Below, in pieces: positions 53,513-64,000 of a stretch of DNA of 64,000 nt (position 1 is the stretch's first letter; each line of letters begins with the position of its first letter). The translations under genes were made by a program, and so were the position numbers. The DNA comes from Blastobasis lacticolella (taxonomy: Eukaryota > Arthropoda > Insecta > Lepidoptera > Blastobasidae), in contig LR990050.1 of the NCBI GenBank assembly GCA_905147135.1, forward strand, positions 14,754,001-14,818,000, given 5' to 3'. The notes beneath the pieces are model-generated. The model saw only the letters and a list, made by a program, of their open reading frames with translations, had not been told where the DNA came from and did no database searches.

Positions 53513-53991
53513 TTATTCCATATATTGTGTTAGTTTAACGTTTGTACATTGCTCTTATAGTCTTGATATTGTTTAAAAGTCTTTTAATAGTACTCGTTCT
53601 TTCACTATAAGTTATATTACGTAAGTTACAATTATTAATTACACGGTCAGTTCGCTTATTAAGTTTTCTTAATTTAAAGAAAAAAAATCTACTTCTAAAT
53701 TGGAATCCTGATGAATAATACGTATATTAAAACCGCTGATTGGAGTAAATAATTTTTGCTACAACAACGCGTCCAATGAACTTATATATTTGGATCCATA
53801 CCTTGCCGGAAGCGTTTTGACATTAACAAAACATTACCCTTTTAGTAGGACAAAAGTTCATCTCTTTTAAAAGGGTTCGGAATTAATTACCTACCTTTAG
53901 GGCTGCGGCTCTGAGATTTTAATTTACCCCATTTTACGTGACAATAACCATAATATATTACGATTTATTAGTAATTTCTGTTCGTCAGTAA

Positions 53992-54325
53992 CCGGGCGGT
54001 TGAGTATCCAACTCGTAAGCGAGAGGTACCGGGTTCGAATCTCGCTACTACCAATGACTTGTTTTTGAGTTATGTACATTAGTTGAATTCTAATCGATGC
54101 TCTTACGGTGAGGGAAAATCGTGATGAAACCTGCAAATTCAGGCAACTGAATTTGTAACCATGATCCAATCTGGTCAGGTTCCCCTGGTAGCAGGGTCAC
54201 GGAGGTCAGACGGTAGTCGCTCCACTGTAATTACCTAAACGCCAAATCCTGGATCATGGTCAAGACGGACCCCGGGCCTTAGTTCTCGAGAGCACAACCG
54301 GGACATTAACGCCAAGGTTTTTTTT
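53992..54325 (+). repeat. Family B SINE, fullest + copy
   Basis: Head 'gtaaccgggcggttgagtat', B box 'GGTTCGAATCTC', body through 'ccaatctggtcaggttcccc' and 'catggtcaagacggaccccg', end 'cgggacattaacgccaaggt' then a T-run. It best defines the full family. Confidence 0.7.
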
Positions 54326-54329
54326 TAGT

Positions 54330-54925
54330 AATTTCTCTTATGAACTAAGCAGGAACTGGAAATGAGGATGCCTGTAGCAAAAAGTCTCAGGTTGTACTTT
54401 TACCGGCAAAAAGATAAAAAATTCAAATACACACCGTAGTAACAGAGGGTTAAATGCCTGTGAAACGAAAAATTCTGAATAAATCCAAATATATTCTGTC
54501 CCAAAAATGAAGCATATCATTAAAGTTTCAACGAATGAACGAATTAGGTTATTTTGGGTTAGTTTGTGTAGTTATGCCATCCCTTACATAATTTATGAGA
54601 ATGTTGTGACTTTGAAAGCTTGCCGGTAATACTGTAATTTAATAAGCAACATGATATTTCACTACAAAGCAAAGCAACCATTGTTACTTGGCGTCTGAAA
54701 TAGATAAGACAGTGGTAGCTGATTCCCATCTAAAGAGATTTCCCACGCTTGACAGAACCCTTTAACAGGTCAAATGGTGTTATGTAATTACGTTTGAGTC
54801 ATATTATTCCTATGCATATTATAGAAAACATTAGTAATAGAGCGAGTACATTGTTTTAATTTCTCATTTGTTGGGCATAAAGATGTTAAAAAATACTTAG
54901 CCAAATCGTTGCCAAAGTAAGGAAA
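54330..54925. other. Intergenic, no gene recognised
   Basis: AT-rich up to the perfect hairpin; no repeat or coding frame. Confidence 0.35.
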
Positions 54926-54972
54926 GTAAAAGTAATAACTCTTTATGTGCAATAAAGAGTTATTACTTTTAC
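54926..54972. repeat. Perfect 21-bp inverted repeat, 5-base loop
   Basis: Left arm 54926-54946, loop GTGCA, right arm 54952-54972. Every pair is Watson-Crick. The arms are centred on 'aataactctttat'. Neither end shows element termini or target duplication. Confidence 0.9.
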
Positions 54973-55194
54973 ACAAGAATTATTTATTTATTTATACTTC
55001 ATGCACAAACAGTACATTGGCGGAATTATACAATAAAAGGAAAAAAAAATTATATGCGCGTGTTAGAAACATATATAGAGTGTACCGATCTAATGTGTGA
55101 ATTTAAGTATTTAGGGATATGAGTGAGGTTGGCCTTGTAACTAAGTTAGAAAGTTGAAAATGAAATGAAAAATAGGGCACATTAGTTAAATATA

Positions 55195-55930
55195 AATTCA
55201 TATTTATTCAGGAAAGGATATTCACATTCAAACACTGAGATCAGATTAAACGAGATAAGTTATAAATATATGATAGCAGTTATAGCTAACAAATGAACAT
55301 GGGAAATATGCTAATGTATTCTAAACATAATAAAACAGCAAAATGAAGTATAGCGGCTATATCGCCTAAGGATTACACAAATAAATCATTTAGAAATCAG
55401 CAATAGGCACCAAAGTAATACAATACAAGCGTATACTTAACTCTGTGGCTAGTCTGGGGCAAAAGTCCTTAACAGTGATTCAACTAGGTTTATATACCCA
55501 ACGTTTAGCCGGAAACTGGAAGCCAGTACATATTTCAATCAATCATAGGACGTTATACACTGCCAGTTAAATATGAAGTTATTGTGCCAAAATACTTAAC
55601 CAAAGACATTGAAATAGTGCTTAAAACTATCGTTAATAATTAAAGGATTTATTACTCAATTAGAAATATAACTTTTAGTTAATTAGTAATTAATCTGTTA
55701 AAGAAATTCGTTCCGAAATAAAGAACGAACGTTTCGTTCGGAAACATTGAAATCTGCACAGAATATTAATTACTATACGTAAATACTTTAAAGGGAAATA
55801 TTTACAAACTATATTCTATTAAATAAACCATCAAATTAACATAAAATAATTATAATATCTAACACGCGCAAAGGCGGCCTTATCGCTTTAAGCGATCTCT
55901 TCCAGACAACCTTTGAGAAGAGGTAAGTTA
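55195..55930 (-). repeat. LINE 3' UTR relic
   Basis: The right end 'aaggcggccttatcgcttta', 'agcgatctcttccagacaac' is the same block as at 16690-16745. The left end 'tttattcaggaaagga' would be the reversed poly(A) end. The interior is AT-rich without a frame. Confidence 0.4.
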
Positions 55931-56835
55931 TCACAGTATCTCAAAGTAGTGCAAACGTCCTTGTATAAACCCCTCCGAAAACGTGTTGAGTGCTGAAATA
56001 AGTAAATAGAATATAAGTCCCTAAAACCTAAGTCGAATGCTGTCTCTATTAAAATGTAAGGTACCTAATTGAATTGAGTTATAAAGAAAAGTCTTTGAAG
56101 TCTTTTCAATGACACCTTTCGAAAGGGAAACAATTAACACGATGGAACGAACTCTTCAACTATTATCCTTTTCGCCACAAAAGGCCTTAAAAAGCCGACC
56201 CGTGAATCGTTACCGTAATTGAAAGTAAAAAACCGTTCAAATTGAAAAAATAAGCAAGGGAAGTGGACATTGTTCGGCACACAGCCGCACGTAACTATAT
56301 CGTCAAATTTGTTGGATAAATACGAGGGTAGCGAAGTGGTGGACCTCGCAATGAAAACATTGCCTAGCTAAAAAGGACGTACTGGACGTAGTTTCTATAT
56401 TAGGGTTAAAATACATGGCACCTAAAATACATAAACCGGTCAATATACATGGCAAAATAGTATGGTTATTGTTCATTAAATTCATGATCATAAGCGCATG
56501 CTTAAAGTTCAATATTTAGGTACTAATAATTTTTTATGTTAATTTTGATCAAATTACTTATATCTTTTCCAATTCGACAACGTCTTCTATCGGATTTCCT
56601 CCAAATAACCCCTTTCACTCATCGTTACATCCCGATTTATTGTTATCTTTCACTACAACGTTTTCAACTCCAAAAAAATCCCGGACAAGTCACGAAACTA
56701 ATAACTTTACCGCATAAAGGGAAAGATCCGCGCGACATCGAAAACCTTTTATCGGAGTTCATCATTCGATGCCGCCGGTGGTGCGTGAGAAATGTATTCG
56801 ACGGAACCAAATCTCGGAGCCAAAGGACTTAGGGA
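55931..56835. other. Intergenic, no gene recognised
   Basis: Frames at 56303-56512 (-) and 56536-56832 (+) have no recognisable domain. Confidence 0.35.
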
Positions 56836-56939
56836 GTGTATCCAGCGGGCGGAAATCGAGGATACAAGTTTGGAGTCTCGCCGTTGCTGAAACAGAAGTC
56901 GAGTTTACGAGAAACTACGAGTATGAGTAATAGGAACAC

Positions 56940-57075
56940 CGAATCTCGATCCGGGCGCGCTGGCTCCCGGCCGTTCCCCGAACCCGACCGAATGTCGTCA
57001 TCAACATCCCCCCGCCGCCGCGCCCCGCGCCCCTCGCCCCGCGCCCTCCCGCGGGCATGCGCTCGCAGCTCGTGG
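56940..57075. promoter_or_regulatory. GC-rich, CpG-dense patch
   Basis: The interval includes 'ccccgccgccgcgccccgcg' and 'gcgccctcccgcgggcatgc', far above local GC. It lies 0.9 kb upstream of the Tmtc start. It may be promoter-associated; the frame through it (56836-57171) is probably a by-product of composition. Confidence 0.4.
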
Positions 57076-57439
57076 GATAATCAAATTGCGATAATATGCC
57101 CCTGCACTCAAATCATCGCTGATTTATTAGACGGGGGCGATGTTTTAATTTTTAAACGGCGGACGTTGTAAGTGACCTTTTAGGCTCTTACGTTCATGGC
57201 CATCACTATTATTGTTTACTGCGTTTAGCTAGTCATCGTGAACAAGAAACATTATGCTGGTAACATAATAAGTCCATTTAGTAATTTATCACCAAAAACA
57301 TTTAATATTTGTTTTGTTATCTTCATTTTGTATTCTAAAATTACTGATTGCGATAGCCACCCGGATATTTTTAGAATTAAGAATGTTTAGATTTAACTCT
57401 GGCTTCTAAAAAAAAAAAGAATTAATGATGTTGCTGATG

Positions 57440-57976
57440 ATAATCTAAAATAAACAGTCAGCATGCAAGCAAACTCCACACCTACACATGATTTTGCCGC
57501 CAGCCAGCCTCACCGCGACGCATGCGCTATCTTGAAACGACCCGCAGTAAAACGACTGGTCACGTGACTCGACGCGGCATTCGCTCGTGGAACTTCGGCA
57601 GTTGTCGGCGAACCTGCCCCGTGGTCGGGTGTGTCCGTGCGCGTCGCAGCTGAACTGCAAACTAAATGTCAAATCCAATGATTTCGTCAAGGCGAATGTG
57701 ACTTGGGATTACTTGCAACGTGAACATCACTGTACTCATAACATTTCAAGTGCCCGATAGTGTAAACTTGCGCTATACCGGTTTTTACTCTCTGATTTCG
57801 TGAAGCAAAATTTATAGTCCCTATTCCGTTCGTGTTCGTGTTTTGACCAAACATTTCAGATGATTTGGGACTGCTTGTTTGTCAATGACAATGGCCATCG
57901 TTCGAGACGGTTTGACAGCGGTTGTGTTGTGCAGTCGGTAAAATAATAAGTTGGTATGAGACCGGTATGATCCACG
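57440..57976 (+). promoter_or_regulatory. Upstream region / 5' UTR of Tmtc
   Basis: CpG-bearing mid-GC sequence from about 57480 and no TATA box I can defend. Two upstream ATGs lie just before the start: 57956 opens a four-codon frame ending TGA at 57968-57970, in register with the main frame. The one at 57967 overlaps that stop (ATGA) and runs out of frame past the main start to 58104. If transcribed, both would lower initiation at 57977. Confidence 0.45.
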
Positions 57977-58279
57977 ATGGACCGCGTGAGTGGCGTGTGT
58001 CGGTTCGGAGGAGTGGTGTCGGCGGTGAGGACTCGGACCGGCCGCAGTCGCCGGCGGCTGGCCGGGCCCAGTCAGACCCCGGAAGACGTGCCCGAGCCCC
58101 CTAAGCGAGGCCTCGGGGCCATACTCGTCCTAGCCTGCATCATAGTATACCACAACTGCTTGTACTGCGGTTTTGTATTCGATGACATAAGTGCCATAAA
58201 AGAAAACAGAGACTTGAGACCCCAAACGCCCATCTCCAACATCTTTCTCAACGACTTCTGGGGAACTCCGATTCATAAG
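57977..58279 (+). CDS. Tmtc-family O-mannosyltransferase, first coding exon
   Basis: It has 101 codons ending at a textbook donor AAG|GTAAGA, phase 0. An in-frame TGA at 57968 fixes 57977 as the first usable ATG (context 'cacgatgg'). Residues 1-45 are a basic, presumably cytosolic tail. Residues 46-61 form the first membrane segment ('[15 protein letters not shown]'). 'GFVFDD' at 65-70 gives the diacidic pair of GT-C glycosyltransferases. '[13 protein letters not shown]' and '[13 protein letters not shown]' match the conserved first luminal loop of TMTC1-4, where 'SHKSYRPL' normally follows on the next exon. Family members are ER O-mannosyltransferases acting on cadherins, with C-terminal TPR repeats. 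The wording is nearest TMTC1/2 as I remember them; the paralog is not settled. Later exons are not in the window. Confidence 0.85.
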
Positions 58280-60539
58280 GTAAGAATTGGCGCGTAGTCG
58301 TAGGAACCGGTAATTAAAAGAAACGTGTTCCATGTGCAGAACGCTACAGGTAACACATGCCAATTTAACGACGACGCTGCATGTTGACGGTTCAGTGAAC
58401 TCCAGAGTTGTCGCCTATTTGAATAGGCAATTAGATTCCAATACGAGAATGTGTGAAGCGTAAATGGTATTGACGACAGTACCAATTGAACTTTCCACTC
58501 GTTTGTCACTGGAGTTCCACAAGGAAAATGCTTACAAGAGTGTGTTAACATTAGATTAACTAAATGTGCAAAGATTCGAACCAGAAACGAACCAAAAATG
58601 GCTGGCTGTTATCACGAAATGCTTGTTATTCAACATTCCCGGATGAAGAATAATTTAATAAATTATCCCCTTTTCTTCCCGCGGCCCTGCCTATCGGAAG
58701 TTAGCTATCAAAAGTTTTAAATCCTTGTTTCCAACAGCAGTTGCTTACGATCAAACTTTATCACGTTCACGATTTTAACTCTCGACTCGAGTACATTTTT
58801 GCAAGTCTTTAAAAACACGACTAGAGTTGCAACTCTTAAATTAATGATGAACCGAAATTAATGTGACTTTCAATTATTTATGTAAATTTAATAAGTCTAT
58901 CTAGAAGGTTGAATGTAGATTGAATAAAAAAATTGAATCTCTGAGAAGAAAACTACCTATAAAAACAAAAGGCAGAATGGAAACTAACGAAAAGCTTTTT
59001 ATTTAACAATGATTAAATTATCTCTATTTTACGAGTTTTATTGACTAGTATAGTACCTAGCTAGTTCATATTTTTATGTTAAATGTCAATGCCACGTATA
59101 CAAATGAATGACACGTATTCTATTGTATTTCCCAAATCTGAACCGCTCTATCTCCACTAACAATTGTTATATCCAACAATGTTGAATCGTTCCAGTTTAG
59201 TTTTCACAGTACAATTCATGTTTTTATTAAGGTAGGTATTCTAACTTTTAACTGTTTTGTATTGCAACAAAAGCACAATAGAGAGAGACGTGTCTCTATG
59301 TGTAGTAAGAAGGGAAAATGTAATCAAAGTAATTGTTGTTTCTTTCATTCAAACGCGCGCATACCTACTTGTGAAGAGTTTATAGCGCCGAATGGAGTGT
59401 TGGGGAGGCAAAGGGGGGTTCACAAATGATTCCGTCGAATTTGATTTCGCGTGCTTTGTAAATTATAACAAAACATCGACGTCTGCCAAGTATAACAGAG
59501 TTCGGTACTGATGGGAACCCTTTATTAATTAACTCTTTAAGTCACGAATTTTGAGATGTTGTTTCTGTAAAGGTATCACAATAAAATATTTGATATTAAC
59601 AGGAGTCCTTAAATTACTAATATAATAGATACTAACAAATTATGGGTCTATGGTCTGAGAAGATATATTAATTATTTTAATATATTTAAAGCTCAGAGAA
59701 GCTAAGTTAGAAGCTCACATTTTTTCTAAACACATCACACTATTTTGAAATATCAAACAGAAAATACAACTGGATAAGTATTGAATTTTATCCAATGAAT
59801 GGGTTTCCTTTTATAGTTGATGAAAGGCGTTTCCGTGACCGTTCCTGTTGCTGAGAGATGATTACGTTTCTCATTCATTAGTGAACAAGTTCAAAAGTTA
59901 AGGGCATCATACAATATCAAAATGTTTGATTACTAAAACCATTATTTATTTCGTAGATAAATATTCTTAAGACATAAAAATTATTAGGTAGATAATGATC
60001 AACGATATTCATTGTAAATTGTACCTAATCGTAATCCATACTAAATAATAAATTAGATTTTTTTATTTATCTTTAAAGAATATCATTTGACAATCCGGTT
60101 ATCAATGATAAACCGATTCCATAGAGCGGTATAAAGCAAAAATCACACGTATGTACGTTATGTATCACATGAAATCACAATCCCGAATAATCCGTTCGAT
60201 GGCCTTCGGAAAAGCAATCGTCGCAAGTTCCCCCGGTTCCCTGTTTTCGTTCGGACTATTTCAACGTAAACATTCGGCGAGAGAGTTCGCCAATTGTTTT
60301 CCCCAATCTCTGTTGTGATTATTCAGATAACATGGCTGTCAGTGCCTGATCCTTTAGATTGGGAGAAGGGACCGTTGCCGTGCGTGAGATCGAGGAATGG
60401 TTTTGAAGGTTTATGTTTTGTTTCCTAAATTGTATCCGTAAATAGAAATCACTGGCTGATATCAGATTCCAAGAGAAGTATTATCTAAAGAAAGGTTTCG
60501 TCAATGTTATTCAGCGCATTTTCATCGACTTGAAAACTT
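58280..60539 (+). other. Start of Tmtc intron 1; no internal gene
   Basis: AT-rich with a few mid-GC patches. No exon continuing the 'SHKSYRPL' motif expected next in the family was found here or further right. Confidence 0.5.
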
Positions 60540-60630
60540 ACATGCATCCCACAGGGGTGGTCAGACTATATTGAATGCCACAAGCTTCGATTTTGACACA
60601 CCTCTTTGTCTGTCTTCACTCATACACACA
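60540..60630 (+). repeat. Dispersed repeat family F, diverged
   Basis: 'catgcatcccacaggggtgg', 'tgaatgccacaagcttcgat' and 'gacacacctctttgtctgtc' follow the order of the copy at 41345. Confidence 0.4.
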
Positions 60631-60659
60631 CATGTTTAATTTTAGTAGAAAGTTTTGTC

Positions 60660-60795
60660 AACTCCATGCTTGGCAGGCTGCTTGGAGATTGCAGTGTTGA
60701 AATACTCAACAATAAACACATCTGACTTTTAGTCTACGGAGGTATTATTCGGTCTGGCAAGATATTTCTCTTCCGGACACCACCCGGCCATCATA
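60660..60795 (-). repeat. Relic of repeat family A
   Basis: 'gcttggcaggctgcttggag', 'tagtctacggaggt' and 'ttccggacaccacccggcc' are reversed family A blocks with heavy divergence. Confidence 0.45.
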
Positions 60796-60799
60796 GTGT

Positions 60800-62275
60800 G
60801 TAAATACAATCGACAGCATATCTGGTTTTGGCACTTTATTTAAGAAAATCCCTCTTGTTTCTCGTAAATAACCAAGTTTGATAACTGGCGTTAAATAAAG
60901 AAAAATACTTATTCCCTGTTAACCAAGTTAACACGGAATCCGATGGGGAACGTATTTGTCATAAAAAGCCTTGATTTTATTGACGACAACTTAAAAAACA
61001 CGTAAACGCAACTACTTGAATCTCCCAGTCTACAGCTAAACCAGTCTTTTAAGTAATCAGTCGCGATGTTCTGGACACCATACGGCATAATAATTATTAG
61101 ATAAAAGAGATTGGTTGAGATTGAATCTTACAAACACTCAGCTCAAGCTGCTAAAAAACACATCCAGACTTCACGCAATAAAATTTGATTGCCACCAAAA
61201 ACTCGCCAAACTCGGTCGCTCTCACCCGTTTCTGGCGCTGGCTATTTTGTTGTTCAGTTTTCGTTAATCGGCAGTTTCTGCGATGAGGCTTCTGAGTCGG
61301 GTGTCCGGCTGAGGCTCGTTTGCTGCTCGCATCCATCAACGTCAGTCCAGCCAAGTTTTTCGCTGCGTTCCCCGCAACGAAGCCGTCCGCTGTTTTTGTT
61401 AACAAACTTTCAACCACTGTCATTTTAAACAGGCCGCCTTTAAACTGCTATTATTCAACGATTTGCTCTTCCAAGTTCTTAGTTGGCTTGCTGAGCTATT
61501 AAAAACTTAGGTACTTTTGAGGGCTTGTCTTTAATTGATTATTCTTATTAACCCTTTATTTCCGTTTTTAGATAAGTAAGTAATGGTAGTATTTTTCCTG
61601 TGATATTTTATATATTTTGATCTCATTGTTCATAAAATCCTTTTAATTGGTCTTTATTTGTAAATCTAAAAGTTAATGATAAATAAGTTAGCTGTTCTTA
61701 TTTAGTTATTTTAAGATTTACACCGATACAACTATACTTTTTGAAAATACTGCAAATTAAAACACTGATAAATAAATGTATGGGAATTGTCTGTGCGATA
61801 CAAGATCATTAGGCAATTTCTCCTTCAAAAATCATTCAGAGTATTCGGTGCATCGGTAGCTAAAAATTGAGTAATTAGGAGATACCAACCTAAGTCCCTA
61901 CCTTTATCATCCAGGATTCTTCTTAAATTAATTTTTTTTTACTGCCAATTATAGCCTCCAAATTATGTCCAGTTTCATCAACTTTTTTAACAAAATCATT
62001 GTTACTTATTTTATACGAAAATTGATAAGATATTATTGTGTTGCAATAAGTTCTCTACATCCCATTTCCCCTTTTCGGTTCGCACAGCATACTATCTATT
62101 CTACTATTATACAACTGTAAAAAAGCCCTGTCTGTAGGATAGGTCTCTTTTGTAGGCCTACTGGAAGAGATAAGAAACTTTTAGAGATAAGTAGTGCCTG
62201 TTGTGTCATAAGTAATCTGTACTTTCTGTATTTGTTATATTGTGTACAATAAACTGTTAAATAAATAAATAGGAT
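60800..62275. other. Intronic or intergenic, no gene recognised
   Basis: A mid-GC patch at 61190-61430 has overlapping frames on both strands without a motif. The rest is AT-rich. Confidence 0.35.
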
Positions 62276-62460
62276 TGATAGGATTCTGCCACGTATGTTT
62301 TTCTGCCAAGTATACCCAATATTTTTTTGGCTGTCTGTCTGTTCTGAGCGGAACAGACAGGACTGTTACTGAACGGATTTTGGTTCAGTTTTGATAGTTT
62401 GGTCGCTTGAAGTCCAGAGGGGGTTATATGCAATTGCAAAACTAGTTTATCTTCACTCAT
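62276..62460. repeat. Old interspersed repeat relic
   Basis: 'ggctgtctgtctgttctgag', 'ctgaacggattttggttcag' and 'ttttgatagtttggtcgctt' are standard blocks of decayed insect elements. Confidence 0.35.
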
Positions 62461-62847
62461 ATTTTCATGTTAAAATTTGGAACCTATAATGTTCTCGACT
62501 TTTGCTGGAAGTGCTGGAAGGTAGTTGCGGGAAGTTTCTGTAGCCGCGTCGAGGATGTCAAGCGGCGTGAAATTACCTTACTACTTTCACTTTTATCTAT
62601 TTATTTGCTTCAAACAAGAAAAAAAACATTCACAAACACAAACAGCAACAATCAAAAAACAAAATTCCACTTGGTTGGAAAATATTTCCATGCTCCACAT
62701 GTCTGCGCAGTTCACTCATCCATCTTCCAACAGATAATGACATAGTTCGGTCGATATTCAGCCAATCAACTGCGCCTGACCAAATATTTAAAAATAAAAG
62801 TGTTGTATAATAAAAAAAAATATTTTATGACACATATGTTTGAAAAA

Positions 62848-62915
62848 TCATTTATGGATCGACGTAATTTATCATTTATGGATCGACGTAATTTATCATT
62901 TATGGATCGACGTAA
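62848..62915. repeat. 24-bp tandem repeat, 2.8 copies
   Basis: Units start at 62848, 62872 and 62896; each is TCATTTATGGATCGACGTAA followed by TTTA, the last unit stopping after the first 20 bases. The copies are identical, so the array is young. Confidence 0.9.
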
Positions 62916-62919
62916 ACGG

Positions 62920-63404
62920 TACATCCATAAACAACTATTTTCGAGAGTATAATTGGAACATTAAGTTAGACAAAAACTTTTAACAGCTTATGATTGTTCA
63001 AATAGTAATGGACGACTTTATGCTCTAGTATTGTACACTTTCGTGGAAAAAAGTTTATTACGATCAAAATCGGCTACTTGTTTATTGAGTTTTTCAGGAA
63101 AGTAAACTCCATCTACATTATTATTAGCTACATTTCAATAAGCAACAGATAATTTTATTTCTCGACGCCTGTGTCATATTATTTTTATCTACTTCCTTCC
63201 GTCCTTAACGTGTAACCAGTAAACCATTAAGCCCCAATACGATTGGATTTTTATTTCCATATTTTTTTCCCGAAATATTTTTCGATGCTACCTGAACTGG
63301 TTTTATTTACTGGTAACGCCACGCGGCGAAAGCGCGTGAGAATAAAAATAAATTATTTATCAATTGCAATCAGCAACAAACATGGTTTATCTATAGGTGG
63401 ACTG
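62920..63404. other. Spacer, no gene recognised
   Basis: AT-rich; presumably Tmtc intron. Confidence 0.35.
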
Positions 63405-63575
63405 TGTAACTATGATCCAATCGGGTCAGGTTTCCCTGGTAGTAAGGTCACCGAGGTCAGATGGCAGTCGCTCCACTGTAATTACCTGATCTGCAAAATC
63501 CTAGATCACAGTCAAGGCGGACGCCGGGTCCTCGTGTACGAGAGCACAACCAGAACATTAACCCAAGATGATCAT
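63405..63575 (+). repeat. Family B SINE, head missing
   Basis: From 'gtgtaactatgatccaatcg' through 'ggtcaccgaggtcagatggc' to 'cataaccagaacattaaccc'-type ending near 63560. 5' truncated. Confidence 0.55.
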
Positions 63576-63600
63576 TTTTTATTTTATATCTCTAGGTGGA

Positions 63601-63999
63601 CTGGAGCAGACTTTGCAAAGTAGAGTCCCCTGAGTAAAAAAAAATTGCCGTAAATGTAGTTAACTTTGTAATCTCTTTGGTAGAGTCGTTGATCACCAAA
63701 ATTGTATCAAACTCTTCACCGATACCACCAGTTGCATCACAGGAATTTATGGTTCAACCGATAGTAAGACGCTGCCATGTCTGATGATTACCAGGAAGGG
63801 TATAAACACCACAAATTCTGCCGTCAAGCAACGATGCCGGCGTCGGTGCGTTCCAGTTAGTACGAAAATTCGTAGATTTGAAAAAGCCTAGTCACAGGTA
63901 GTCTTTCACGCTGAGTTTACCGGTCCTCGAATTACAGTTAATATTTGCCGCAACCCTGGGTCGCTCTTTCAGTACTGTTAACATTATACCACATGGACG
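63601..63999 (-). pseudogene. Stop-interrupted frame, unrecognised
   Basis: One minus frame runs 133 codons with just two stops, both TGA (63752-63754 and 63890-63892), and reaches the window edge. The segment 'NWNAPTPASLLDGRICGVYT' and the one before the left stop ('PGNHQTWQRLTIG') look protein-like. A + frame in the same register is also fairly open. By chance a frame with so few stops is not rare among six, so this is tentative. Both TGAs could be CGA to TGA changes in a decaying gene. No family recognised. Confidence 0.2.
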
Positions 64000-64000
64000 T

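Noticed and set aside
56836..57171. 111-codon frame with Arg/Pro-rich protein upstream of Tmtc
   Set aside because: The Arg/Pro run simply follows the CpG-rich composition, and the frame shows no domain or splice support.
1..64000. CRISPR arrays, operons or bacterial-type systems
   Set aside because: Introns, SINEs, LINEs and poly(A) signals show eukaryotic nuclear DNA; tandem repeats here lack repeat-spacer structure.

Overview
The window looks like nuclear DNA of a moth or butterfly. It is AT-rich with sparse multi-exon genes and large introns. It carries dense interspersed repeats of types common in Lepidoptera: tRNA-derived SINEs with A and B boxes, 5'-truncated RTE-type LINEs ending in (GAT)n, Lep1-like Helitron relics and a Ty3/gypsy element. 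No species can be named from the sequence alone.

Four protein-coding loci are supported. (1) The last four coding exons of a tetraspanin best matched to Tsp2A lie on the + strand at 7457-11106; the short first coding exon was not found. (2) A minus-strand terminal exon at 26440-26618 ends a gene I do not recognise; its tail is compact and followed at once by poly(A) signals. (3) An intronless BTB-domain gene lies at 52570-53511. (4) The first coding exon of a Tmtc-family O-mannosyltransferase lies at 57977-58279 on the + strand, and its intron probably fills most of the rest of the window. Weaker candidates are a small ORF at 43123-43392, an ORF at 40348-40626 (-), a possible internal exon at 51781-51971, and a stop-interrupted frame at 63601-63999 (-).

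The largest object is a complete Ty3/gypsy LTR retrotransposon at 29544-36717 on the minus strand. It has two identical 274-bp LTRs, a CTTG target duplication and one uninterrupted gag-pol frame with zinc knuckles, protease, RT, RNase H and a DD35E integrase. Its 1.6-kb leader holds three repeat structures: five 69-bp units, a T45 tract, and three units of about 160 bp. This looks like a very recent insertion.

Other mobile elements can be delimited by their ends: a non-autonomous hAT-like element (22273-23419, 8-bp duplication CTCATAAT, CCGGATA-rich subterminal arrays), a 420-bp inverted-repeat MITE (26807-27226), and a 340-bp RTE LINE insertion flanked by a perfect 13-bp duplication (19221-19560). 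Nesting occurs at three places.

Repeat families are labelled A-F here for cross-reference. A is a ~260-bp element ending GGGCTGTGATGATGA. B is a ~340-bp tRNA-derived SINE. C is a ~250-bp tRNA-derived SINE. D is a ~330-bp element with a frame kept open in two copies, and D' is a related-looking repeat beginning 'ataccactaaggtggcaaacaagc'. E is a single fragment, and F is a ~100-bp fragment. All assignments come from reading the sequence; nothing was searched against a database.
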